From assembly GCA_046758865.1 (NCBI GenBank), contig JBHIBD010000008.1:1-45400 (forward strand): 45,400 nucleotides of DNA, in the 5' to 3' direction. Within the stretch, counting starts at the first letter, position 1. Each line of letters starts with the position of its first letter. The notes under the pieces were generated by a model that was given only the letters and a program-made list of their open reading frames with translations, did not search any database and was not told the origin of the DNA. Shown here one piece after another: positions 17,407 through 25,873 of the stretch. Source of the stretch: JBHIBD01 sp046758865. GTDB taxonomy: Bacteria > Planctomycetota > Brocadiia > Brocadiales > Bathyanammoxibiaceae. A program made the translations under genes and the position numbers.

Positions 17407-17502
17407 ACTGAAATTGTGTACGGCGGCTAACCTGTAAAGCAAGTAAAGGTGAGTGTTGCAGGACTTAAGCCCTACGTTACCCATTATAAAATTTGCCCTC
17501 AG

Positions 17503-18456
17503 ATGAGAGACCCCATCGAAGACAGGTTCATCGGCTCTATACTGGGGCTCGCCATAGGCGATGCCATGGGAATGCCCTTTGAAGGCTGGTACCCCGACCA
17601 GATAAAACACTGCTGGAAAGATAAGGTATTCCAACCTGCACCACACAGGAGTCTGGGACCTGGGCAATACACAGACGACACGCTCATGGCCATTTGCCAC
17701 CTGAAGAGCCTGATAGATTCAGGCAGGATGGAGCCCGAGGACACAGCACAAAAATTCGTCCAGTGGTTCGACTCAGGTAACCTTAGGGGTATAGGCAGGT
17801 CAACTGCAATCTCTATGCGAAGGCTAAAACAGGGTTATTCCTGGCAGGAAAGTGGGGCAAAGGGCGAATTCGCTGCAGGCAACGGTGGAGCCATGAGAAT
17901 AGCCGCAGTAGGATTATTCTACCATAACGACATACCTTCACTAAAGGAGGCCGTTTGGCAGGCGGTGATGATAACACATAGCAATACAGAGGCCGTGGCG
18001 GGCGCAACGGCAGTGGCCTACATGGTGGCCAGAGCTGCCAAAGGAGACCTTGACCCAGACACCGCCATAAGGGACACAAGGGAATTTGTTGGTGACTCGG
18101 CAGTCTCCAAAAATCTGGCCAAGGCGGAGGTGCTTCTAAAAGACAACGTCAAACCTGAAGAGGCCCTGGAGATACTGGGCACGTCTGGCTATGTTGTAGA
18201 GACAGTAGCCAGCGCCGCATTTTGTTTCCTATTCACACCCAAAGATTTCAAGAGCGCCGTGGTCAATGCCGTCCTGGGCGGGATAGATGCTGACACAACG
18301 GCAGCCGTAGCCGGCGCTATAAGCGGAGCCTTTAACGGATTGAGCGGGATTCCGCAGAACTGGGTCAAGGACCTTGAGGACCACGAATCACTTACCTCTA
18401 TGGCCAGTAAGCTCTATAACGTATGTACAAAAGCGAGTGAAGGGAAGTGCCTATGA
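17503..18456 (+). CDS. ADP-ribosylglycohydrolase (DraG family)
   Basis: It is a metal-dependent hydrolase that removes ADP-ribose from proteins or related substrates. Metal-binding motifs are visible: IGDAMGMPFEGW, GQYTDDT (residues 55-60), GNGGAMR and the C-terminal GGIDADTTAAVAGAISGA. The fold and spacing match DraG/ARH (about 317 residues). The target is unknown; DraG proper reactivates nitrogenase reductase, but no nif gene is seen. An ATG at 17503 gives the typical MRDPIEDRF start; a GTG at 17449 would add 18 residues. Its stop overlaps cbiF by 4 bp, so it is co-translated with a corrin gene, which is unusual. Confidence 0.9.
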   Translation: MRDPIEDRFIGSILGLAIGDAMGMPFEGWYPDQIKHCWKDKVFQPAPHRSLGPGQYTDDTLMAICHLKSLIDSGRMEPEDTAQKFVQWFDSGNLRGIGRSTAISMRRLKQGYSWQESGAKGEFAAGNGGAMRIAAVGLFYHNDIPSLKEAVWQAVMITHSNTEAVAGATAVAYMVARAAKGDLDPDTAIRDTREFVGDSAVSKNLAKAEVLLKDNVKPEEALEILGTSGYVVETVASAAFCFLFTPKDFKSAVVNAVLGGIDADTTAAVAGAISGAFNGLSGIPQNWVKDLEDHESLTSMASKLYNVCTKASEGKCL

Positions 18457-19175
18457 AGGTCTACTTTATTGGTGCCGGCCCTGGCGACCCTGAGCTACTT
18501 ACTATAAGAGGCAAAAAGATACTTGAGAGAGTTGGCTACTGCCTTTATGCAGGCTCCCTGGTGAACGAAGAGATACTAGGATACACTAGACCTGGCACGA
18601 AGCACTACAACACCCATGGCATGGGCCTTGAGGAGCAGCTCAAGGTGATAAAGGAGGCACAGGAAAGGGGTGCAGACGTGGCCCGGCTGCACACTGGCGA
18701 CCCCTCACTTTATGGAGCAATCCAGGAACAGATGAAGGCGCTTGACGAGATAGGCGTTGATTATGAGGTAATACCAGGCGTGAGCTCCTTCTTGGCCGCT
18801 GCAGCCGGCTTGAAGCAGGAGCTAACCCTCCCCGGCGTATCACAGACAGTAATCATCACCAGGACCGAGGGTCAAACGCCCGTGCCCACAAAGGAATCCC
18901 TCAAGGTACTTGCCCAGTCAAAGGCCACCCTGTGCATCTTTCTGAGTGTACACCAAATAGAGAAAGTCGTTGAAGAACTCCTACCGTCGTATGGTCCAAG
19001 CTGCCCTGCTGTAGTAGTGTATAAATCTACATGGAAGGAAGAAAAGATAGTACGTGTCCCTCTCTCAAACCTGGCCGAAGAAGTTAAACGCAAAGGTATA
19101 AAAAAAACCGCACTTATTATAGTTGGAGAAGTGCTGGCAAGGGACTTCGAGAGATCCCGGGTCTACCAATCCTAA
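18453..19175 (+). CDS. cbiF: cobalt-precorrin-4 C11-methyltransferase (CbiF)
   Basis: It transfers methyl from SAM to C11. The N-terminus reads MKVYFIGAGPGDPELLT, followed by LYAGSLVNEE, LHTGDPSLYGAIQEQ, IPGVSSFLAAAA and the CbiF-typical LPGVSQTVIITR. Its length is normal (about 240 residues). ATG 18453 overlaps the previous stop as ATGA and has GAAGGGA 7 bases upstream; the GTG at 18447 is an alternative. It is followed by a 125-bp gap with an independent promoter. Confidence 0.95.
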   Translation: MKVYFIGAGPGDPELLTIRGKKILERVGYCLYAGSLVNEEILGYTRPGTKHYNTHGMGLEEQLKVIKEAQERGADVARLHTGDPSLYGAIQEQMKALDEIGVDYEVIPGVSSFLAAAAGLKQELTLPGVSQTVIITRTEGQTPVPTKESLKVLAQSKATLCIFLSVHQIEKVVEELLPSYGPSCPAVVVYKSTWKEEKIVRVPLSNLAEEVKRKGIKKTALIIVGEVLARDFERSRVYQS

Positions 19176-19224
19176 TATACCCCCCCTCTGAATACCCACC
19201 CCAAAGAATATTGCGATATTTCAA

Positions 19225-19257
19225 ATAGTTGACATTTGTGCAACTATTGTTTACAAT
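19225..19257 (+). promoter_or_regulatory. promoter with overlapping MarR-type operator
   Basis: TTGACA (19229-19234), 17-bp spacer, TACAAT (19252-19257). The perfect inverted repeat ATAGTTG (19225-19231) and CAACTAT (19241-19247), 9 bp apart, covers the -35 box and part of the spacer. MarR-family proteins typically bind sites of this size and symmetry, so autorepression by the regulator encoded next is likely. Confidence 0.75.
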
Positions 19258-19300
19258 TAAAGTAGATAAGAGCCATTTTTCCAGCGCACAGGTACTGTTT

Positions 19301-19765
19301 ATGAAGAAAGCGGGTAAAAACCGAAAAAAGACCAGTCTTGACAGCTTTGTAGAGGGAATAAGTCTACTTGTGCTGGAACTGGGAAGACACCCGGAATCTT
19401 CATCCATTCTCACATATGGCCAAGAGACCCTTCTAACTCTATTGAGCCAGAGGGAGAAGATATCCCTCAAAGACATAAAGACCCATCTGAATATAAACAC
19501 CTTCCAGATGTCTCGCCTACTGGCCTCTGTGGAGAACTATGTTGAGGATGAACGCCAGGTACCGTTGATTATTCGTGAGGTAAATGAGCAGGACAAGAGG
19601 CAGTGGATTATATCTCTATCTGATGATGGGCGAAGGGTACTCTCAGAGGAACTCCACAGGAGGAGGCTAAGGGTTGAAAAACTCCTTGGCCCTCTGACCC
19701 AAGAAGAGAAGGCCAGACTGATGTCAACAATCCAAAAGATGATAACTGGCATGAGACAAAAGTGA
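19301..19765 (+). CDS. MarR-family transcriptional regulator
   Basis: The predicted 154-residue protein has a winged-helix core: ILTYGQETLLTLLS, EKISLKDIKTHLNINTFQMS (recognition helix region), an acidic wing with NEQDKRQWIISLSDDGR, and a C-terminal dimerisation helix (EEKARLMSTIQKMITG). The frame is open from TTG 19229, but that TTG is the -35 box of its promoter, so ATG 19301 is chosen. It stands directly before an RND efflux pair with which it is coupled, and has an operator at 19225-19247, so it most likely represses this operon until an effector binds. The ligand is unknown. Confidence 0.85.
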   Translation: MKKAGKNRKKTSLDSFVEGISLLVLELGRHPESSSILTYGQETLLTLLSQREKISLKDIKTHLNINTFQMSRLLASVENYVEDERQVPLIIREVNEQDKRQWIISLSDDGRRVLSEELHRRRLRVEKLLGPLTQEEKARLMSTIQKMITGMRQK

Positions 19766-21051
19766 GCGAAATGCTGAATGGCAAACATTTACAGGCTTTT
19801 GGAAAACTTTGGGGTCTCATCTCCTGCCTGCCCAAAAACGTGGAGAGTAGGGGTGTGATTTATCGCACCCGCTTGGCGGAATTTTTGTGTAGGGACAGGG
19901 CCTATCCCTATCCGTGCAGACTAGATGTAGCGTGCGAGTTTATCTTGCACGTGCGAGTCGCACGCTACACTATACTTGCGGTAATTTTAACCATTAGCCT
20001 GCCAGAGATGGCCACGGGGCAGTATAAACTGCAGAAGGATGAAATAGTGAGGCCCGTGGAGATTTTTCGGGCAGAAACACAAGATGTAGTCTATGTGGCT
20101 GAGACAACTGGTTCACTTATTGCAGAGGCCGATGTGGATGTACGCAGCGAGGTGGACGGCATTGTGCAAAAAATCTTCTTTGAGGAGGGTGACAAAGTAG
20201 AGAAGGGAGATCTCCTTATAACCCTTGAGGACGAGAAATACCGCCTCAAGGTTGCAGAGAGCGAGGCAAAACTTCGACAGGTTGAAGCCGACTTGGCACT
20301 GGTCAGAAAGACCTCCGAAAGGATGACCCAGCTCTACGAGGATGGAGTTATATCCAACCAGGACTACGACGATGCGGTGAGCAAGGCAGAGTTAACAGAA
20401 GCCTCTCGAGATACCGCCCGTGCAACCCTTGCCTTGGCACAAAAGGACCTCAGGGACACCAGGATTACTGCCCCAATATCCGGAATAGTGAGTAAGAGAT
20501 TTGTTGATGTTGGAGAGTACATTGAGTCAGGTATCACCGACCTGCTGAATATTGTGGATATTGACCCTATAAAACTGGCGTTCACAGTCCCAGCAAGATA
20601 TTTTTCTACCGTCAAGCTTGGCCAGAAGGTCAGCGTCTCTGTTGATGCCTACCCAGATGAAGAATTTATCGGCGAGATATATTATCTCAACCCCAAGATA
20701 ACTGTGGAAACTAGACGGCTCCAGTGCTACGCAAGGATACCAAATCCGGATAGGAAATTAAGTCCTGGATTTTTTGTTACTACCAAACTCCCGGTTGCCA
20801 CACACATGGATGCAGTAGTCATTCCCGAGGAAGCCGTCCTTAGTGAAGAAGGCGTTAGCTACTGCTTCCGCGTGGTGGACGGTCGGGCAACAAAGTCAAT
20901 TATTACACCTGGGATTAGGTTAAAGGGAGGTAGGGTGGAGGTAGTAGATGGGCTGAAACCCGGGGACCACGTGATAGTGCGGGGCCAGTACGTACTGGAG
21001 GAAGGGGACAGGGTTGAGGCAGGGCTTTTCAAGCTCACTGAGAGGGAATAG
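19762..21051 (+). CDS. RND efflux membrane fusion protein (HlyD/AcrA type)
   Basis: It is the periplasmic adaptor of an RND pump. From about residue 95 it follows the family: a lipoyl-like half (IAEADVDVRSEVDGIVQKI), a coiled-coil hairpin (KLRQVEADLALVRKTSERM to TARATLALAQKDLRDT), the second lipoyl half (ITAPISGIVSKRFVDVG), a beta-barrel and a membrane-proximal domain. The first 63 codons run through repeat DNA (19851-19969) and are not signal-like. A hydrophobic stretch TILAVILTISLPEMATG follows. GTG 19951, inside the repeat, would give a basic N-terminus and a proper signal peptide. The coupled GTG 19762 (GTGA overlap with the marR stop) is the outer limit. The true start is unresolved. Confidence 0.9.
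   Translation: MSEMLNGKHLQAFGKLWGLISCLPKNVESRGVIYRTRLAEFLCRDRAYPYPCRLDVACEFILHVRVARYTILAVILTISLPEMATGQYKLQKDEIVRPVEIFRAETQDVVYVAETTGSLIAEADVDVRSEVDGIVQKIFFEEGDKVEKGDLLITLEDEKYRLKVAESEAKLRQVEADLALVRKTSERMTQLYEDGVISNQDYDDAVSKAELTEASRDTARATLALAQKDLRDTRITAPISGIVSKRFVDVGEYIESGITDLLNIVDIDPIKLAFTVPARYFSTVKLGQKVSVSVDAYPDEEFIGEIYYLNPKITVETRRLQCYARIPNPDRKLSPGFFVTTKLPVATHMDAVVIPEEAVLSEEGVSYCFRVVDGRATKSIITPGIRLKGGRVEVVDGLKPGDHVIVRGQYVLEEGDRVEAGLFKLTERE
19851..19969. repeat. three-part repeat cluster inside the 5' end of the MFP gene
   Basis: It has a hairpin GGGTGTGA/TCGCACCC (19851-19870, one mismatch), a hairpin TAGGGACAGG/CCTATCCCTA (19890-19910, one mismatch), and a family A element with ends TGTAGCG (19926-19932) and CGCTACA (19963-19969). 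The family A copy encloses CGTGCGAG/CTTGCACG and CGTGCGA/TCGCACG. The coding frame remains open across all three. Confidence 0.8.
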
Positions 21052-21053
21052 CG

Positions 21054-24000
21054 GTGTTCTTACCCGATTTTTGTATTAGAAGGCCCATATTTGCCATTAT
21101 GATGGTCTCGGCCATAGGCGTGTTCGGGATAATCACCTATTTTAAGCTGGGTGTAGACCAGTATCCAAAGATAGATTATCCCTATGTGGTGGTGCAGAGC
21201 AACCTTAGGGGGGCCAGCCCTGATGTCATGGAGATAGACGTTACAGACCCCCTGGAGGAGGAGATAAACACTATACAGGGGATAAGGAATCTCACGTCTA
21301 CGAGCTCCGAGGGATTCTCTGAGATAAGCGTAGAATTTCTACTAGACAGAGATATAGACGTTGCGGCACAAGATGTGCGCGATAAGGTGGCACTAGCCCT
21401 GGAGAGGCTCCCTAGGGACGTAGAGCATCCCGTGGTAGACAAACTTGACCCATCCGCAAGACCCATTATATGGATAGCTGTGCAGGGGAACGAGCCCCTG
21501 AAAGAGATAAGTGACTATGCACACTATGACCTAAAACCTAAATTTCAAGTCCTCCCTGGAGTGGGTCTAATTCTTGAGGGCGCCTTCCGAAAAAAAGCCA
21601 TGAGAATCTGGCTCAACCCGCACCGCCTAAAGGCCCTGCAACTAACTGTGGCAGACGTCATTACTGCCTTAAGCAGGAAGCACAGGGAAATACCCGGTGG
21701 CAAGATAGAGAGAGAGGCTTTGGAGCTTTACGTGAGAACCATGGGAGAACTCAAGACCGCCGAAGATTTTAATAATCTCATAATAGACTACCGCTCAGGC
21801 GCCCCTATAACCCTGAAAGACGTTGGCTTTGCTGAATTCGGCATGGAAGACAGGGACATGGTAGCCCGATACCGTCATGTCCCAGGTGTTATAGAACCCT
21901 CAGTAGGCCTCGGGGTCAAGAGACAGTCTGGTGCAAACACGGTCTCTGTATCAAGAGAGGTAAGAAAGGTTTACAATGAGGTTAAGGACCACCTGCGCAA
22001 GGGGATAACGATGGATATAGCGGTGGACCGCGCCGACTTTATCGTCGCATCCATCAGGGACGTCCAGTTTGCCATACTGTTTGCCATAATTATAACGGGC
22101 CTTGTGGTGCTATTTTTTCTGCGGAACCCCCTGGGCACCTTCATAGTCTTCCTGGCCATCCCCACCTCTTTCCTCGGGGCCTTTACAATGATGCATCTTC
22201 TGGGCTTCACCCTCAACAGTATGACCCTCCTGGCATTGAGCCTTGCAGTTGGAGTGATAATTGACGATGCAGTAGTGGTATTGGAGAGCATCTTTCGACA
22301 CAGAGAAAGGGGGTTAGAGCCCTTTGAGGCCGCTAGCAGAGGGGCCCACTTAGTTGCCTTCGCAGTTATCTCCACAACGGTAGTAATGGTAGCAATGTTT
22401 ACCCCGGTAGCCTTCATGAGAGGTATAGCAGGGAGATTCCTCTACGAATTCGGGTTAACTGTTTCTGGAGCTGTAGTCGTTTCATCCTTCATTGCACTTA
22501 CCCTCACTCCAATGCTCTGCTCCCGCTGGCTAAAGGTGGGTGACAGCCGAAACCGGGTTTTTCTCCTCCTTGAGCGCCTGTTTTTAACGCTGGAGGGTAT
22601 TTATGTCAAGGTGCTCGGCTGGTCCCTGCACTGGAGGTTTATCATCTGTATAATTGCCGCCGCCAGCCTCGCTGGTGGCGTCGTCTTTGCGAGATTGGTA
22701 GGGAGAGAGCTGGTACCGTCTTCGGACACGGCACAATTCATGATAAGTGTAAAGACGCCAGTAGGTGCGTCTCTGGATTATACTGACAGCATGATGAAAA
22801 AGATTGAAAGCATTTTGGATGAAACGCCTGAGGTAAGGTCATTTTTTTCTGCCGGCGGCTTCGGTGGGGGGAACAAGGGGATCTTCTTTGTGCACCTTAC
22901 CCCAAAAGGTGAGCGTGGACGTTCCCAGGGTGAGATTCTAGCCGAACTGAGGAAACGCTTTGCCAGAACCCCCGGCGTGTTTGCATTTCCCCTTGAATTT
23001 GAGCAGGAATTTGGTGCCAGGAGGGGTGCACCACTGGAGTTTACTGTCTCAGGACCTGAACTTACGGAACTCGAAAGGCTTAACGGTGAGTTTCTGACAA
23101 GGCTGAAAAAGATACCCGGTATCGTGGACATCGATTCTGATCTGGAACTGGGCCGACCTATGGTGTACGTGGACATAGACCGCAAAAAGGCAGCAGACCT
23201 GGGTGTAGAAGTGGCTGCAATAGGTGACACCGTGAGGGCCCTCATGGGGGGCGTAGAAGTAGCCGATGCCAAATATAAGTACGGGGGTAAGCGATACGAT
23301 ACAATTGTGAGACTCGCCGAGCCATACAGAGACCTGCCTCAAAACATTATAGAACTCCATTTGAGAAATAGAGAGGGAGAAATCATTGGCTTAAAGGATG
23401 TGGTGACCGTAAGGGAAGCAACCGGGTTCAATGTTATAAACAGGAGGAACCGTCAGCGTTCTTTTACAATATCTGCAAATCTCATTAAAGACCAAAAGAC
23501 CCTGGGCGAGGCGGTCAGCGATATAAATAACATTACCAAGGAAATACTGCCAGAGCAGTACAGCCTCGCCTTCTCCGGAAAGGCTGAGACGTTTGAAGAG
23601 TCTATACAGAGCTTTATATTTGTAATTGTACTCGCTATGGTCATCACCTATATGGTGCTCGCCGCCCTGTTCGACAGCTTTATTCACCCTTTTACTGTAA
23701 TGCTGGCACTACCCCTCAGTTTTGTGGGCGGGTTTGGTCTGCTCCTGGCCACCCACAACACCATTAACGCATACAGCATGATAGGTCTTATACTGCTCCT
23801 TGGATTGGTCTCAAAAAACTCAATATTATTAGTGGACTACACTAACAGGTTAAGACAAGAAGGTAAGGAAACCAGAGATGCTCTACTGGGGGCTGGCGAA
23901 GTCAGATTGCGGCCCATTCTCATGACGGCCTTTTCCACCATGTTTGCGATGTTACCGATTGCAATTGGCTTCGGTTATGGTGCTGAGGCCAGGGCTGGCA

Positions 24001-24173
24001 TGGGTATAGTAGCCGCTGGCGGTATGTTTTCTTCCATGTGCCTCACCCTACTTGTGGTACCAGTACTTTATTCCCTATTGGACGATTTGGCGCGGCTTGC
24101 CAAACGACCAAGACGAAAGAAACCCAAAAAACCAAAGAAAACCCCTACCACTGCATCTACAGTAAAGGAATAA
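21054..24173 (+). CDS. RND multidrug efflux permease (HAE1/AcrB type)
   Basis: It is a 1039-residue inner-membrane proton-drug antiporter. The N-terminus FCIRRPIFAIMMVSAIGVFG is the first helix; GVDQYPKIDYPYV is a porter-domain signature. Helices cluster at about 335-490 and 855-1010, with the large porter loops between. The proton relay pair is present in LAVGVIIDDAVVVLE (TM4). GTG 21054 is preceded by GAGAGGGA. It lies 2 bp after the MFP gene and shares its operon. No TolC-type outer-membrane gene is in the window, so one must be recruited from elsewhere. Substrate is unknown, although the setting inside a corrin cluster is suggestive. Confidence 0.95.
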   Translation: MFLPDFCIRRPIFAIMMVSAIGVFGIITYFKLGVDQYPKIDYPYVVVQSNLRGASPDVMEIDVTDPLEEEINTIQGIRNLTSTSSEGFSEISVEFLLDRDIDVAAQDVRDKVALALERLPRDVEHPVVDKLDPSARPIIWIAVQGNEPLKEISDYAHYDLKPKFQVLPGVGLILEGAFRKKAMRIWLNPHRLKALQLTVADVITALSRKHREIPGGKIEREALELYVRTMGELKTAEDFNNLIIDYRSGAPITLKDVGFAEFGMEDRDMVARYRHVPGVIEPSVGLGVKRQSGANTVSVSREVRKVYNEVKDHLRKGITMDIAVDRADFIVASIRDVQFAILFAIIITGLVVLFFLRNPLGTFIVFLAIPTSFLGAFTMMHLLGFTLNSMTLLALSLAVGVIIDDAVVVLESIFRHRERGLEPFEAASRGAHLVAFAVISTTVVMVAMFTPVAFMRGIAGRFLYEFGLTVSGAVVVSSFIALTLTPMLCSRWLKVGDSRNRVFLLLERLFLTLEGIYVKVLGWSLHWRFIICIIAAASLAGGVVFARLVGRELVPSSDTAQFMISVKTPVGASLDYTDSMMKKIESILDETPEVRSFFSAGGFGGGNKGIFFVHLTPKGERGRSQGEILAELRKRFARTPGVFAFPLEFEQEFGARRGAPLEFTVSGPELTELERLNGEFLTRLKKIPGIVDIDSDLELGRPMVYVDIDRKKAADLGVEVAAIGDTVRALMGGVEVADAKYKYGGKRYDTIVRLAEPYRDLPQNIIELHLRNREGEIIGLKDVVTVREATGFNVINRRNRQRSFTISANLIKDQKTLGEAVSDINNITKEILPEQYSLAFSGKAETFEESIQSFIFVIVLAMVITYMVLAALFDSFIHPFTVMLALPLSFVGGFGLLLATHNTINAYSMIGLILLLGLVSKNSILLVDYTNRLRQEGKETRDALLGAGEVRLRPILMTAFSTMFAMLPIAIGFGYGAEARAGMGIVAAGGMFSSMCLTLLVVPVLYSLLDDLARLAKRPRRKKPKKPKKTPTTASTVKE

Positions 24174-24176
24174 CTG

Positions 24177-24974
24177 ATGCCCCTGGCTCTTATAACCCTT
24201 TCTGAGGAAGGTTTGAGGGTTGCAGAACGGCTAAAACCCAATCTGGGGGAAGACGCAGACCTGTTCCTACTGGAAAAACTCTGCGAAAAACTCTATAAAG
24301 AAAAGCCCTATGCAAAACCGTTCTCAGAGGGAATTCACACCCTGGTGGGGGAAATCTTCGGTAAATATAACGGCCTGGTCTTCATTATGGCCCTCGGCAT
24401 AGTAGTAAGGGCCATTGCACCGCACATAAAGGATAAACTCTCTGACCCTGCAGTGGTGGTGGTCGATGACGTTGGCCGATTTGTCATCAGTGTATTGTCC
24501 GGACACGAGGGTGGCGCAAATGACCTGGCCCTAAAGGTCGCCAATATCCTCCACGGTGACGCAGTTATAACCACCGGCACTGAGGCGAAAAAGGATATAA
24601 TAGTCGGGGTAGGCTGTAGGGCCGATATATCTTCCGAGGCCATCAAAGAGGCCATACTGTCCAGTCTCAGGGCCTGCAACATCCCGCTTGAAAGGGTGAG
24701 GTTGGTAGCTACTATAGAGGAGAGGGCGGGTGTAAGCGGCCTCTGCGGCGGCGTTCGTGAGCTAGGCATCCCCCTGAAGGTAATTTCAAAAGAGGAGATT
24801 AATACGTGCGAAAAGGAGTTTAGCAGGTCTGAATTTGTCAAAGAAAGAATTGGCGTCTGGGGTGTCTGCGAGCCAGCGGCATTCCTGGCCGGGAGGAAGA
24901 CGAAATTAATACTGAAAAAACAAAAGTTTCCGGGGGTAACAGTAGCCATAGCCCAGGAAAACTTAACGTGGTAG
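24177..24974 (+). CDS. cbiG: cobalt-precorrin-5A hydrolase (CbiG), short form
   Basis: It opens the delta-lactone of cobalt-precorrin-5A and releases acetaldehyde. The N-terminal domain is clear: GLVFIMALGIVVRAIAPHIKDK split by DPAVVVVDDVGRF and VISVLSGHEGGANDLA. The C-terminal domain starts at VGVGCRADIS and includes a SEFVKERIGVWGV motif and VTVAIA at the end. The linker between ITTGTEA and VGVGCR is only a few residues, whereas longer homologues have a middle domain of roughly 60-80 residues. The gene is 265 residues against 315-360 in typical CbiG. The catalytic glutamate/histidine region GHEGGAN is intact. It resumes the corrin cluster after the RND genes, starting 3 bp after the permease. 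Confidence 0.9.
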   Translation: MPLALITLSEEGLRVAERLKPNLGEDADLFLLEKLCEKLYKEKPYAKPFSEGIHTLVGEIFGKYNGLVFIMALGIVVRAIAPHIKDKLSDPAVVVVDDVGRFVISVLSGHEGGANDLALKVANILHGDAVITTGTEAKKDIIVGVGCRADISSEAIKEAILSSLRACNIPLERVRLVATIEERAGVSGLCGGVRELGIPLKVISKEEINTCEKEFSRSEFVKERIGVWGVCEPAAFLAGRKTKLILKKQKFPGVTVAIAQENLTW

Positions 24975-25684
24975 GCATAGGTCCCGGTTCAAGGGCTGAC
25001 ATAACCCCCAGGGCCCTGGAGGCGCTAAAAAGCTCCGACGTAATTGCCGGTTACAAGACCTACCTGAATCTTATAAGAGATGTGATAGGTGACAGACCCG
25101 TGCTGAGTTCGGGTATGGGTGAAGAACGGCAGAGGTGTGAGGCTGCACTGAAGGAGGCCGCTAAGGGCAAGGTGGTCTCTATTGTTAGTAGTGGCGACCC
25201 TGGGGTGTATGGCATGGCCGGACTCGTGCTGGAACTTGTCGCCAACATGAAACAAAAAATTACTGTTGAGATAATCCCAGGTGTCCCGGCATCCTGCGCC
25301 GCATCCGCACTACTGGGGGCACCACTAATACACGACCACGCCATTATAAGCCTCAGCGACCTGCTCACCCCATGGGAGGTGATAGAAAAGAGGTTAAGGC
25401 TGGCGGCAGAGGGAGATTTTGTCATTGTGCTATACAATCCCAAGAGCTCACAACGGACGTGGCAGATAGAAAAGACACGACAAATCCTCCTGGAGCAAAA
25501 ACCACCGACGCTCCCTGTGGGCATTGTAAAAGATGCCGGAAGGCAGGGGCAGGAGGTGGTGGTGACTACCCTGTCGAATATGCTGGAATACCCAATAGAC
25601 ATGACTACGACAATAATAATCGGAAATTCCACTACATTTACCTCTGGCGATTTTATGGTAACAAAACGGGGCTATAAGCTGTAA
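24968..25684 (+). CDS. cbiH: cobalt-precorrin-3B C17-methyltransferase (CbiH)
   Basis: It methylates C17 and contracts the ring. It has VVGIGPGSRADITPRALEAL, GYKTYLNLI, SSGDPGVYGMAGLVLEL, IPGVPASCAASALLGAPL and the family signature VLYNPKSSQRTWQIEKTR. The GTG 24968 start overlaps the cbiG stop by 7 bp, with AGGA 9 bases before it. The frame is open well upstream and reads GKLN before VVGIGPG, as in homologues, but has no start codon there. Length is 238. Confidence 0.93.
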   Translation: MVGIGPGSRADITPRALEALKSSDVIAGYKTYLNLIRDVIGDRPVLSSGMGEERQRCEAALKEAAKGKVVSIVSSGDPGVYGMAGLVLELVANMKQKITVEIIPGVPASCAASALLGAPLIHDHAIISLSDLLTPWEVIEKRLRLAAEGDFVIVLYNPKSSQRTWQIEKTRQILLEQKPPTLPVGIVKDAGRQGQEVVVTTLSNMLEYPIDMTTTIIIGNSTTFTSGDFMVTKRGYKL

Positions 25685-25730
25685 ATTGAAACTTCCGAAA
25701 AATCTGTGCAGGGACAGCCTTGTCTGTTCC

Positions 25731-25809
25731 TTCCCTCCCCCCTCGATGGGGGAGGGAAAGGGTGGGGGTGAACATCACCCTCCCCTAACCCCTCCCATCA
25801 AGGGAGGGG
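25731..25809. repeat. GC-rich palindromic repeat cluster
   Basis: Hairpin TTCCCTCCCCC/GGGGGAGGGAA (25731-25741, 25748-25758), a pairing GGGGTGA/TCACCC in the middle, and hairpin CCCCTCCC/GGGAGGGG (25789-25796, 25802-25809). It belongs to the widespread CCCTCCCC-type interspersed repeats. A short open frame through it is not a gene. It separates cbiH from cbiJ (189-bp gap). Confidence 0.75.
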
Positions 25810-25873
25810 GAAGAGGAAACAACTCCTGTCAAGGGAAGAATCACAAAAAAATGTTTTTCAGAGGTCTTAAGCT

